Positions 8,522-16,728 of a DNA stretch of 64,000 bases are shown here, one piece after another (the first letter of the stretch is position 1; every line of letters starts with the position of its first letter). The notes below the pieces were generated by a model, which was not told where the DNA came from, did not search any database, and saw nothing but the letters and a program-made list of their open reading frames with translations. Both the position numbers and the translations under genes were made by a program. This stretch comes from DASTCZ01 sp963704455 (lineage in GTDB: Bacteria; Acidobacteriota; Terriglobia; Acidiferrales; UBA7541), in assembly GCA_963704455.1 (NCBI GenBank), contig OY969905.1, positions 4,386,499-4,450,498 on the forward strand, in the 5' to 3' direction.

Positions 8522-9054
8522 ACCCCATGAAATCGCCACTCAATTCCCCTAAGTACCTGTCTTATCTACCACTTACGAGATTTGCGCCAAAATGCCCCAA
8601 AAAGCCCCCTGTGTTTTCTACCACTTACGAACCCCCCTCACCCATAACTACATGTGTTTTCTACCACTTAGAAAAAAAGGCAGGGGGGAGTAACACAGGC
8701 TTCTGCGGTTTGTGCGTCCCGATGCTTTTGTCGGGAAGCCTGTGTGGTGTTTCCCAGATTGGAACTAACAGACCGAAGCCTGTGTTGCTGAAGGCGCTAG
8801 TGATCACCCACCGCGCCCCTTCCGCGCCCCAGCTAACCCCTTTGTTTTCAACACTGTCAGCAAAACCATCCACAAATCCGCCCCTGTCCAAACCCTTTAG
8901 AATCAACCACTTCCAGACGGCGCGCAAAAGCGCCCCTGCTAAGTCCTTTGTTTTGATAGCGTTCCAAAAAGAGGGGGATTTTTTTGTAGGGCGGGTCGGA
9001 AATTATCCCGACACCGTCGGGAGGCGCTCTGCGGGGTGGGCCGTCTCTCCTACC

Positions 9055-10476
9055 CTATTCGTACCGCAGCGCCTTTACCGGATCCAACTTCGCCGCTCGC
9101 GCCGCTGGATAGAGACCTGCCGCGAGGCTCACGATAATAGAGAACACTATGGCACCGACAACCAGCAACGGGGGAACCGACCACAGTTTTTGAGGAGGAA
9201 TGTTCTGCTGAGAGAGATATACATTCGCGGCAAAGTTGATGACGCGGCCGATGCTCCAGCCGAGAAACACGCCGAGCAATCCGCCCGCAAGTCCCATCAC
9301 GCCCGCCTCCGCGAAAAAGAGCTGACGGACATCGCGGTCCGCTGCGCCCAGCGCTTTCAACACGCCGATTTCGCGGCGCCGCTCGAGGATCGCCATCACC
9401 AGCGTGTTGATAATTCCGAGCGAAGCCACTGCCAGCGCGAGGCTGCCGAAAAGTCCCAAGAAAGTGTCCAGCACCGCAAAGAACTGCTGGAGTTTGTGCG
9501 CTGCATCGAAAAGCGAAAACGCACCCAATTCCATCGCCTTCACCGCGTCTTCCACCGCCGGCACATATTTCGGGTCATCAATGAGCATCGTCAGCGAAGA
9601 ATATGTTTGCTGCCCGGGGCTGGTGACAATTCCGCGGATGTCCGTCCCTTGCACGGTGTTCATCTGCTCGACAAATCCGAGCGGCAACATCACGCGCACG
9701 CCGCCGAGACCGCCGGGCCCGGCCTGCTCGCCGGTGACGATGCCCACAACTTTCACTTTTCGCTCCGCCGGCTCGATCGTGAATCCGTATCCGAATTCGC
9801 CGTTCGCCGCCATATCGACAGGCGTTTGGTTGCCCTCGACGGGCACATCTTTTCGCTGCGGATATCGCAACGTAATTTCGCGGCCGATCAAATCCTTTGG
9901 ATCTATTTTCAATTCGTCGGCGATTTGCTTCGCGAGGTCCTGGTGAAGAATTGCTTCCGCGGCATTTGTGTCCGAAAAGAACGAACCTTGCACCGAATCA
10001 AAAATTCCGGTTGCGCGCGCCGACGGCGGAAAACTCGCCGCAGCGGTCACATGGCCGATCTTGTCGTTGCGCACATCCACTTGAAAGCGCAGCTCGGGGA
10101 AAACTTCCTTCACATGCGCCATGGCCGCGAGCTTCGCGCGGGTTTCGGGCGTCAGCGGTTTCAAATCCTCGGGGCTCGGAAGTCCCGCAGGGGCGCCTTG
10201 ATCGCGTCCACCGCGACCTCCGCCGCCGAGCCGCGCACCGCGTCCACCGCGCCCGCCAGTTTCGTTGCCCGGGCGCTGGGGCGACACGTAGACACGATTG
10301 AAAAGTCCCGTGCCCTGCAATTGAGTCATTGCCAGTTTTTGCAAGCCGATGCCGAGCGAAAGCATCGCAACCAGCGACGCCACGCCCACTGCGATGCCGA
10401 GTGTTGTCAGCGAATTCCGCAACAGCGCTTCGCGCAGGTTGCGCGAGGCAAGCTCCATCAGGTCGCGCGATTTCAT
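9055..10476 (-). CDS. MacB-type ABC transporter permease (FtsX domain)
   Basis: 473 residues. An N-terminal membrane helix (LTTLGIAVGVASLVAMLSLG) is followed by a large periplasmic MacB-like domain to ~residue 330 and three C-terminal helices of the FtsX family (LGLFGSLALAVASLGIINTL; GVMGLAGGLLGVFLGWSIGR; VVGAIVFSIIVSLAAGLYPA), ending in the typical AAKLDPVKALRYE. The start overlaps the stop of the ATPase gene by 4 bp (ATGA), so the two are translated together as one transporter. Such pairs move lipids, peptides or drugs, or act mechanically on the envelope; the substrate is not readable here. Residues ~73-95 hold a Gly/Arg-rich insert (GGRGGRGARLGGGGRGGR) not usual in MacB. Confidence 0.9.
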   Translation of the reverse strand: MKSRDLMELASRNLREALLRNSLTTLGIAVGVASLVAMLSLGIGLQKLAMTQLQGTGLFNRVYVSPQRPGNETGGRGGRGARLGGGGRGGRDQGAPAGLPSPEDLKPLTPETRAKLAAMAHVKEVFPELRFQVDVRNDKIGHVTAAASFPPSARATGIFDSVQGSFFSDTNAAEAILHQDLAKQIADELKIDPKDLIGREITLRYPQRKDVPVEGNQTPVDMAANGEFGYGFTIEPAERKVKVVGIVTGEQAGPGGLGGVRVMLPLGFVEQMNTVQGTDIRGIVTSPGQQTYSSLTMLIDDPKYVPAVEDAVKAMELGAFSLFDAAHKLQQFFAVLDTFLGLFGSLALAVASLGIINTLVMAILERRREIGVLKALGAADRDVRQLFFAEAGVMGLAGGLLGVFLGWSIGRVINFAANVYLSQQNIPPQKLWSVPPLLVVGAIVFSIIVSLAAGLYPAARAAKLDPVKALRYE

Positions 10477-11192
10477 TGTGCGTCTCCGTTTAGCGAGAGC
10501 TTGCCGTCTTTCAAGTATATTTTCCGGCTCGCGTATTTTTGCGCCAGCCGCGCCTCGTGCGTCACCATCACCACCGTCATTCCCATGTCGCGGTTGAACG
10601 CCTGGATAAAATCCATGATTTCGTCGCCGGTCTTGCTGTCGAGATTCCCTGTCGGCTCGTCCGCCAGCAGAATCGTGGGACGGTTCACCAGCGCTCGTGC
10701 CAGCGCGGCGCGCTGCTGCTCGCCTCCGCTCAACTCCGCGGGGCGATGCAAAAGCCGCTGCGCGAGTCCGACGTGCTCGAGCGCTTCGCGCACGCGCGCA
10801 GGCCGCTCCGCGCGCTCCACTTCCGCCAACCGCAAGGGAAGCTCGACGTTTTCTTCGAGCGTCATGCGCGGCATCAGGTTAAATGACTGGAACACCATGC
10901 CCACGGTTTGGCTGCGATGCTTGGCCAGTTCGTCGCCGGACATCTCGGCGAGGTTGCGGCCGTGCGCGTAGATTGCACCGGAAGTGGGGCGGTCAAGCCC
11001 CGCCAGCAAATTCATCAGCGTGGATTTGCCGGAGCCGGAACTGCCGAGCAGCGCGACAAATTCGCCGCGCGCGATTTCGATGGACACGCCGTCCACGGCG
11101 CGGATGGTCGCGAGTCCCATCGTGTAGTGCCGCCCGACATCCGCGGTGCGCAGCGCGGCCGTGCTTGCAGCGGGCTGAGAGCTATCTGTCAT
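10473..11192 (-). CDS. ABC transporter ATPase, LolD/MacB-type
   Basis: 239 residues. It contains Walker A GSSGSGKST (50-58), the Q-loop GMVFQSFNLM, the signature LSGGEQQR, Walker B ILLADEPTG and the H-loop VTHE. Sequence and length are those of the LolD/MacB ATPase class that pairs with FtsX-type permeases. The start has AGGTGA upstream. It is the first gene of a two-gene operon and hydrolyses ATP for the permease encoded directly behind it. Confidence 0.95.
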   Translation of the reverse strand: MTDSSQPAASTAALRTADVGRHYTMGLATIRAVDGVSIEIARGEFVALLGSSGSGKSTLMNLLAGLDRPTSGAIYAHGRNLAEMSGDELAKHRSQTVGMVFQSFNLMPRMTLEENVELPLRLAEVERAERPARVREALEHVGLAQRLLHRPAELSGGEQQRAALARALVNRPTILLADEPTGNLDSKTGDEIMDFIQAFNRDMGMTVVMVTHEARLAQKYASRKIYLKDGKLSLNGDAQ

Positions 11193-11338
11193 TCATTCAC
11201 CTATTCCGGGGTGTTCACTCTTGTTGGTGCTCACCTGTGGCGACCGAAAGGAATCGCTTCACCTGTCTCACTTAGTTTATACGAATGGGAGGCTTGATTG
11301 GTTGCGGTATAAGAAATAATTTACGATCCAATATGCTG

Positions 11339-12712
11339 CTACGGCTCAACGGTGATCGTAAATGTCCGCGAAGTGAATGCGCGGGGCAATCCGGTGTTGC
11401 ATCCGTCCTGGAAGAAGACTTTTCCAGTCAGCCGGGTGTGGCCCTGCGCGGCACCGGGCGACATGAATGACGGGTGAAACCCGTTGAACTGAGTTCCGCT
11501 TCCGGAAATCGGACAGGGCTTGAGTATTTTGAAGCGGGAATTCTGGATCAATTGCGGCGGCGTCCAGTCCTGAAGATCGAGACTCGTCGCGGTCGAGTAA
11601 TACCAGGCGCCGTAGCCATCCTCCTGGAAGGAGTCGCAGACGAAAATCATCAGATACAAACCGAGATCGTCGTTGAAATTGATTTCGGGCATGGTTTGCG
11701 TACCGGGGCATCCGGAAGCGGGAACGGGGCCGCTGTCCTGACCGCCGATGCCGGGCTGGCTGAACGCGCCGTTGTACCATTTCACAAAGGAGAGAGGGTG
11801 ATCGTCTCCATTGAGGCGGCCACGATCGTCCTCGTCGAGTTTGGCGCGCGCGACGCGGACGAGTCCATCGTTTGTGCCGTTGCCGGGGCCCACGGAGTAA
11901 ATGTACGTGACGTAAATGTAGTTTTCGTTTTTGTAGTTCCTGTCCGCGAAGGCGCTGGGGAGCGCGTCGCCCATATTTGCGCTGGGTGGCGCGGGCTTGG
12001 AAGCTGGTTCGGGATTCGGCCCTTTAAGAACCGGACGGCGATTCGGTCCGCCGAATTCGCTATTAATGGGTCCGGGCCATGTCCTTCCATAATTGGATGA
12101 GTTGGCAAACCCAACTGTGGCGTAGTAAGGCTCCTGCCAGGACCCTCCGGGGCAATGGTTTTCCGCCTCGTAGAGCATGAAAAAATCTCCGGCAGGCCCG
12201 GCGGGATTCTGCAGAACAGTTCCCGGGCCAGAATAATTCTCGTCAAACTCTTTGTTGTATGTGGGATCGCAGATCGTAATAGGGACCGGGGAAACCATTA
12301 CCTGATCGCCGTATCCCAAGTTGGAGGCGAAATCGAAGTTCATCAAATCAGAGGTTTCGAGAACCACCGTTCCGCCGTTTCCTCCCGTTATGTTGCTTGT
12401 GGCGAAGACCAGGTATGTTCCAAAGTTCGAGCCGGGCGCCGCCGTGTAGTCATAGGATCCAGAAAGTGGAATGAATGTGGTGTGCTCGTCGGGAATATTG
12501 TCGAGAGTGCTGGGATAATTCAGCGTCTCGTTCGGCCCGACTGAAAACGATTTGATTTTCGGATGGTATGGTCCGTATTGGCCGTGCGCACGCGAATTCT
12601 CGCTACGCGTTCGTGCCAGCGCCCGCGCTGGAAAATGAAATGCAAGAAGTGAAAGAGCGCCCAGCACGAGAACACCGCTCACCAAGGCGGTGCGAGTCAG
12701 TCGAGGTGTCAT
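11339..12712 (-). CDS. Secreted propeller-like protein, first of three tandem genes
   Basis: 457 residues from ATG 12712, which has GGAG at good distance; an in-frame extension to 12991 runs into the upstream gene and lacks a site. The signal region is TALVSGVLVLGALSLLAFHF. The mature protein has repeated beta-strand patches with aromatic and Asp/Gly-rich turns (YLVFATSNITGG, YIYVTYIYSVGPGNG, GYGAWYYSTATSLDLQDW), like the five-bladed propeller of glycoside hydrolase or DUF4185 families, but no diagnostic catalytic triad. It shares a pattern with the next gene (DEHTTF/DEHATV, PGTV, YGRTWP/YGHTWP, MIYE/MLYE), so the two are paralogues. Likely an exported carbohydrate-binding or -cleaving protein. 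Confidence 0.7.
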   Translation of the reverse strand: MTPRLTRTALVSGVLVLGALSLLAFHFPARALARTRSENSRAHGQYGPYHPKIKSFSVGPNETLNYPSTLDNIPDEHTTFIPLSGSYDYTAAPGSNFGTYLVFATSNITGGNGGTVVLETSDLMNFDFASNLGYGDQVMVSPVPITICDPTYNKEFDENYSGPGTVLQNPAGPAGDFFMLYEAENHCPGGSWQEPYYATVGFANSSNYGRTWPGPINSEFGGPNRRPVLKGPNPEPASKPAPPSANMGDALPSAFADRNYKNENYIYVTYIYSVGPGNGTNDGLVRVARAKLDEDDRGRLNGDDHPLSFVKWYNGAFSQPGIGGQDSGPVPASGCPGTQTMPEINFNDDLGLYLMIFVCDSFQEDGYGAWYYSTATSLDLQDWTPPQLIQNSRFKILKPCPISGSGTQFNGFHPSFMSPGAAQGHTRLTGKVFFQDGCNTGLPRAFTSRTFTITVEP

Positions 12713-12785
12713 TTTGCGTTCTCCATTCTGAAGCGAATTCTCTGCGTCTAGGCGATGGGGACCAGCCGCCCCCGTTGCGAATTCG

Positions 12786-14549
12786 TTAGTTGGTCGCGAT
12801 TGTGAAAGCGCGCGACTCATACTTGCGGCCGCCAAAGGTTTCGCCATCGGTGCAGCCCTCCATGTAAAAAACATAACCCGTGGTGGAAAGATGGCCGGGC
12901 TTTGTGCCGAGTGACATGATGGTTGGATACCAGCCCTTGTTGTCCTGGGCGCACCCCGGATTGAATGGGTTGATTTGCGCGGGGAAAACATTCCAGGAGC
13001 CCGCGATTATTTGCGGCTGGCTCCATTGCGATTGGTCAGACAGGCCATCGCCGGTGGCATCCAAAGTGGAATAGAACCAGGCGGCGCCCAAAGTCGCCTG
13101 TTTCGCGGGCGCTGTCGGATCAACATGCGAGATGCAGACGAAAAGCAGCAGATACTGCTGCGTTTCGTCCACGTAGCTGATAGAACCCATCACTCTGGAT
13201 TGATTGTTCGCGTCCTGGCAGTTCTTGTAGGCATCGGCGCTATTGAGGAAAGGCAATATCGGGGTTTGCAAACCGCCGCCAAAATTGCCGAGACCTTTGT
13301 TCGACATTGTTCGGCAATGCTCCCATGGATTGCAGTTGGCTCCCGGCGGCACGATTTGCGTTTGAGCGAATGTTCCTGCGTACCAATTCATGAACTCAAG
13401 GGGTGCAACGCCGCCGTTGAGTTTGGCGCGAGAGACCACAAGGTCGCTGACGCCTCCGTTTGGCAATTGTGGATTTGAATACGGAGCGCCTAAACCGGCC
13501 TGTCCCGGCGCATAGCCCGTGACGGTGTAAACATACCGATCCGGACCAAAGCTCACGTCATCCACAAACGCGGAAGGCTCCGAGTTGCCCATGTTCTTTT
13601 GCAGGCCACCCGGGGTACCTGCCGTGTTTGCTATGGCATCACCAAGCGTGACCGGAGTGTTCTGGACCGCGTAACGCCCGAAATTGAATGGAGGCCTTTC
13701 ATGGCAATCATTGCCAAAGCAGACGAAATCGCCAAGCGCGCCCAACGGCGCTTCGGGCCCATTGGTCTGGTTCAAGTTAGGAAGCGCGACAAAATTTCGG
13801 CGATAGGTGGGCCATGTATGTCCGTAGTCACATGATGTAGCGACGCCAATCGTCGAATAAAAGTTGCTGCTGCTCGTGCCGCCGGCGAGACCAACACAAC
13901 GGCTGGTTCCTTCGTAAATCATGAGCATGTTTCCCCGTCCCGGGAAACCCCAGGATGTCGGATCAACGAAAACTGTTCCGGGGTCGGCGTAGTTGAGGTC
14001 AAACGTTTGGTCTTGAAACTTCGCATTGCCGACGGTTGGGCAGAGATCATGAGCCATTGCGGCAAGAAATATCTGGCCATTAGTGGAGCCAGCAGGATTG
14101 CCGGGTTGATAGAGACCGAAGTCAGAAGCGAAATCGAATTTCCACTGGCCCTGCGCGTCGGGGCCAGGGCCGCCGGTAAAAACCGCCAAGCCGCTTGCGA
14201 GCGGATTCAAATTTGTTCTTGTTGCGACGAAGAAAAGGTAATCGTTTATGTGGCCCGGTATCGTGCCGGGAGAAAAGACTGTTGCGTGCTCGTCGGAAAG
14301 CGTGCCCAAGCCGGCGTAGTCATCAATTGTGGTTACGCCGTCCGGAGCGAGAACGCGCCTAAATGTGTCAAAGCTGCCCGATGGACAGGTTCCCTGCGGG
14401 CCGGAGTTGCCGTTCGCGCAGATGGAAATGGAAACGATTGAATGTCGCGGGGCGCCGTTGTCTTTTTGAGGAGCGATCTGAGGGGCTTGGGCATAAGCCG
14501 CCGATGTAGTGAGAATTATTACGATGGCTAGTCTCAAGATTGAATTCAT
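12786..14549 (-). CDS. Secreted propeller-like protein, paralogue of neighbour
   Basis: 587 residues from ATG 14549, eight bases after AGGAGG. The signal peptide is ILRLAIVIILTTSAAYAQ. It aligns by eye with the 11339-12712 protein at several places: the N-terminal LSDEHATVFSPG, PGTVFVDPTSW, CDYGHTWPTY, EPSAFVDD, YVYTVTGYAPG and the C-terminal YPTIMSLG...GYVFYMEGC. It has eight or more Cys, suggesting disulfides in an extracytoplasmic protein. It lies 73 bp upstream of its paralogue on the same strand. Function unknown; a sialidase/GH-like beta-propeller is the best guess. Confidence 0.7.
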   Translation of the reverse strand: MNSILRLAIVIILTTSAAYAQAPQIAPQKDNGAPRHSIVSISICANGNSGPQGTCPSGSFDTFRRVLAPDGVTTIDDYAGLGTLSDEHATVFSPGTIPGHINDYLFFVATRTNLNPLASGLAVFTGGPGPDAQGQWKFDFASDFGLYQPGNPAGSTNGQIFLAAMAHDLCPTVGNAKFQDQTFDLNYADPGTVFVDPTSWGFPGRGNMLMIYEGTSRCVGLAGGTSSSNFYSTIGVATSCDYGHTWPTYRRNFVALPNLNQTNGPEAPLGALGDFVCFGNDCHERPPFNFGRYAVQNTPVTLGDAIANTAGTPGGLQKNMGNSEPSAFVDDVSFGPDRYVYTVTGYAPGQAGLGAPYSNPQLPNGGVSDLVVSRAKLNGGVAPLEFMNWYAGTFAQTQIVPPGANCNPWEHCRTMSNKGLGNFGGGLQTPILPFLNSADAYKNCQDANNQSRVMGSISYVDETQQYLLLFVCISHVDPTAPAKQATLGAAWFYSTLDATGDGLSDQSQWSQPQIIAGSWNVFPAQINPFNPGCAQDNKGWYPTIMSLGTKPGHLSTTGYVFYMEGCTDGETFGGRKYESRAFTIATN

Positions 14550-14625
14550 CAAAGGTCCTCCTTCTCGGTGTCAAAAATGGATGTTCCAGTCGCAATTAAT
14601 GTCCGGGCTTTGCCCAAGAATATTT

Positions 14626-16401
14626 TTAAGGCCAATCTGTTTCATGGAACTGATATTGGATTCTCATATCCACATCAAACAAAACGGAGTCATACGGTTT
14701 GAAGCTCGAGAGCAAATAAGAAACCGTGAAATTGAACCCTGTGGGAACACCGTACGCACCGAAAACAGGGCTGACTTTTGTGAGGTACGGAAGCATATCC
14801 GGCGCATAAACATCAGCCGCCGAAAAGTCCGTGAATGGCGCTTGCTGTTCAGTCGGCGGTGCATCCTCGCACGACATGTCGCTACAGCCGTACAAGCTCT
14901 GGTTTTGCTGGCCAGCGGGGGTGGTGGATGTCAGGTCAAGTGCAATCAACATGTCCGACCACTTTCCCGTCGGCGAAGTAGACCAGCGAACCACAACTTC
15001 CGCGCCATTGCCGCCGCCCGTTGCGTGCGTGTACATCAGCAGCCACACGCCGATATTGTCGAAGTAACGCACGGAAATTTGCCCGAAGTCTGGATTTGGA
15101 TCGTCGCCGAAGACCAATGGCGTGGCATTTGAAGGATCATTGAGTGCCCACTTGCCGGTAGTTGAGTTGTAAAATTCGAGGCCGGGCGTGTCACTGAAAT
15201 AAGGAGTTACGAAATTCGGAAAATCCTGCCCACGATACGAGAGCGGCATGCGAGCTAGATAAAGGAAGCTTGCTCGAAAAGTGCCGGTGCCGAAAAGATA
15301 GAGATAGCCGTCGTTGCCGACCACGGGGTCAATCCAAATGAAGTTCCCACCGAGAGGGCCAGCCGATGGAGAGGGACTTTGCCAATCCCCCGGCGCGGTG
15401 GGGGGAGTGTATCCAGTGGGTGGATGGGCGGCGGTGCAATTGTGCGGAGCTGCGGCCCCCGTTGGCCAAGGAGGAGTGCACGCGGAACTTCCATCGGAAT
15501 AGAGGCAGCCGTTGTAGGTGAAATTATCCAGGTTGTAATCCACTCTGGACAGAATGTTATAGTCGGTCGGTTTTGGGGATGAATTTTGAGGATTGATCCT
15601 CCATGGGTCCCATGGTTGTACTTCCAGCGGGTTTTTCCAAACCGTAAGGAACGAAACAGATCCTTTGGGAAGACCGATGGAGCAGTCAATGTTGATGTCC
15701 CGGCCCGGGCTGCCAAAATAAAACAGGTAAATATTTTCTTTGTAAGCGAAGGCTCCCGACATACTCTCGTTCGTTCCAGAGATCCCCGAGACGGAAGGAG
15801 AGAATTCAGGAAGCACGGTCAAATTGTCGGGAAGTTTCAGCGGTGCGATTGGAGAATGAAAAAGATAATTTGAGATCACATCGCCCGGTGGCGCGGTCAA
15901 GAGATCCGGCGCATAAACTTTTTGGTGCTGCCCTGTTGCGGGATTAATGTTGCCGGAAACCAAACCCGGTTGCGTGACGAGTTGCAGCGACCCGCACAGG
16001 CCCAAGGGATTGCCGTAGCTCCTGCCATTCAGGTAGCCCTGCGTGTTCGCACCCTGCGAGCCGTACCAGGCGTCGCCATCAACGGCAGCCGAATCCCCAA
16101 AAAACACCCAGGTAACATGATGAAATGGATCGTCCACAGAAATGCCCTGGTCTGCGCCGCCCATGTCGAATTGGTTCGAGAGGTTGTTGATGCCGCTATA
16201 GGCGTCATTGGTGACGCGGCAGCGCTCATTGGAAAAGCCGGGGTTCACAAGCGAGACTGCCGGAATTACCTCAAAGCCGTTTGCGCTTGGGCCTACTAGA
16301 TTTGGATTAGGGGCGGAATTGTTCGGTGACTGGGCGCATGCGACACATGGCAAGCTCAGAAGGCCGACAAGCAAGGCTCCAATAGCCCAGTTGCGCTTCA
16401 T
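14626..16401 (-). CDS. Secreted DUF4185-like protein
   Basis: 591 residues; GGAGGT precedes ATG 16401. The signal sequence IGALLVGLLSLPCVACAQ includes a Cys pair that could form a lipobox. The mature part shows the propeller words of DUF4185-type proteins: DQGISVDDPFHHVTWVFFGDS near residue 85, ESMSGAFAYKENIYLFYFG, GNDGYLYLFGTG, YFDNIGVWLLMYTHATGG. It is transcribed divergently from a winged-helix regulator 327 bp away, and is the promoter-proximal gene of a three-gene block of exported propellers. Catalytic activity is not established. Confidence 0.7.
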   Translation of the reverse strand: MKRNWAIGALLVGLLSLPCVACAQSPNNSAPNPNLVGPSANGFEVIPAVSLVNPGFSNERCRVTNDAYSGINNLSNQFDMGGADQGISVDDPFHHVTWVFFGDSAAVDGDAWYGSQGANTQGYLNGRSYGNPLGLCGSLQLVTQPGLVSGNINPATGQHQKVYAPDLLTAPPGDVISNYLFHSPIAPLKLPDNLTVLPEFSPSVSGISGTNESMSGAFAYKENIYLFYFGSPGRDINIDCSIGLPKGSVSFLTVWKNPLEVQPWDPWRINPQNSSPKPTDYNILSRVDYNLDNFTYNGCLYSDGSSACTPPWPTGAAAPHNCTAAHPPTGYTPPTAPGDWQSPSPSAGPLGGNFIWIDPVVGNDGYLYLFGTGTFRASFLYLARMPLSYRGQDFPNFVTPYFSDTPGLEFYNSTTGKWALNDPSNATPLVFGDDPNPDFGQISVRYFDNIGVWLLMYTHATGGGNGAEVVVRWSTSPTGKWSDMLIALDLTSTTPAGQQNQSLYGCSDMSCEDAPPTEQQAPFTDFSAADVYAPDMLPYLTKVSPVFGAYGVPTGFNFTVSYLLSSFKPYDSVLFDVDMRIQYQFHETDWP

Positions 16402-16674
16402 GCGTGACCTCCGTGCGAATCCATGGATAGCCGTTGAGCGAATTTACTTCCAATGCGAATGGGTAATGATCCGACAGCCGAGAAATCAACGAGTCCAGAT
16501 GATTCGCACATAGCAGATACACTCAGACTCATCGAGTTCCCGCTGCCCAACATTCAGTTCGGGGACGTGGGTGGCATTAGGTTCGCGAGTGAAGATTGGC
16601 CGGATATCACCCAACAAGTCAAAGGGCATGATGTGGCAAGGATGTGGCGAGCTAAGTCATTGGAAAATATGATC

Positions 16675-16703
16675 TTGTGGGATTATGTGGCGAACACTAT
16701 AAT
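16675..16703 (+). promoter_or_regulatory. Promoter for the winged-helix regulator
   Basis: TTGTGG (16675-16680), 17-bp spacer, TATAAT (16698-16703), 25 bp before ATG 16729. Its place inside the longer open frame supports the downstream start. The rest of the 16402-16728 gap shows no gene. Confidence 0.6.
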
Positions 16704-16728
16704 GGCTTGTAAAGGCTCGGAAACATCG

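Larger units (their letters stand above)
6980..8970 (+). repeat. Promoter-bearing extragenic repeat, copy 1 (split by the IS)
   Basis: Once the IS and one target duplicate are removed, about 540 bp align with an inverted copy at 35832-36334. Shared parts in order are: two ATTCGAA words 12 bp apart; AATTCCTAAATAATTCTC; a TTGACA-N17-TAACAT promoter; ATG five bases after the -10 box; two 'TGTTTTCTACCACTTA' words; a non-conserved middle of ~100 bp; and three CCTTT-centred iterations (8839, 8894, 8945). The variable middle of this copy contains inverted ACACAGGCTTC/GAAGCCTGTGT arms. It could encode a small RNA or a leaderless peptide, or act as a regulatory repeat. No known family is recognised. 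Confidence 0.75.

Noticed and set aside
8527..10971. A very long plus-strand open frame (814 codons)
   Set aside because: Beyond the repeat it runs antisense to a well-supported ABC permease and ATPase pair; the composition is Arg/Ser/His-rich as in antisense shadows.
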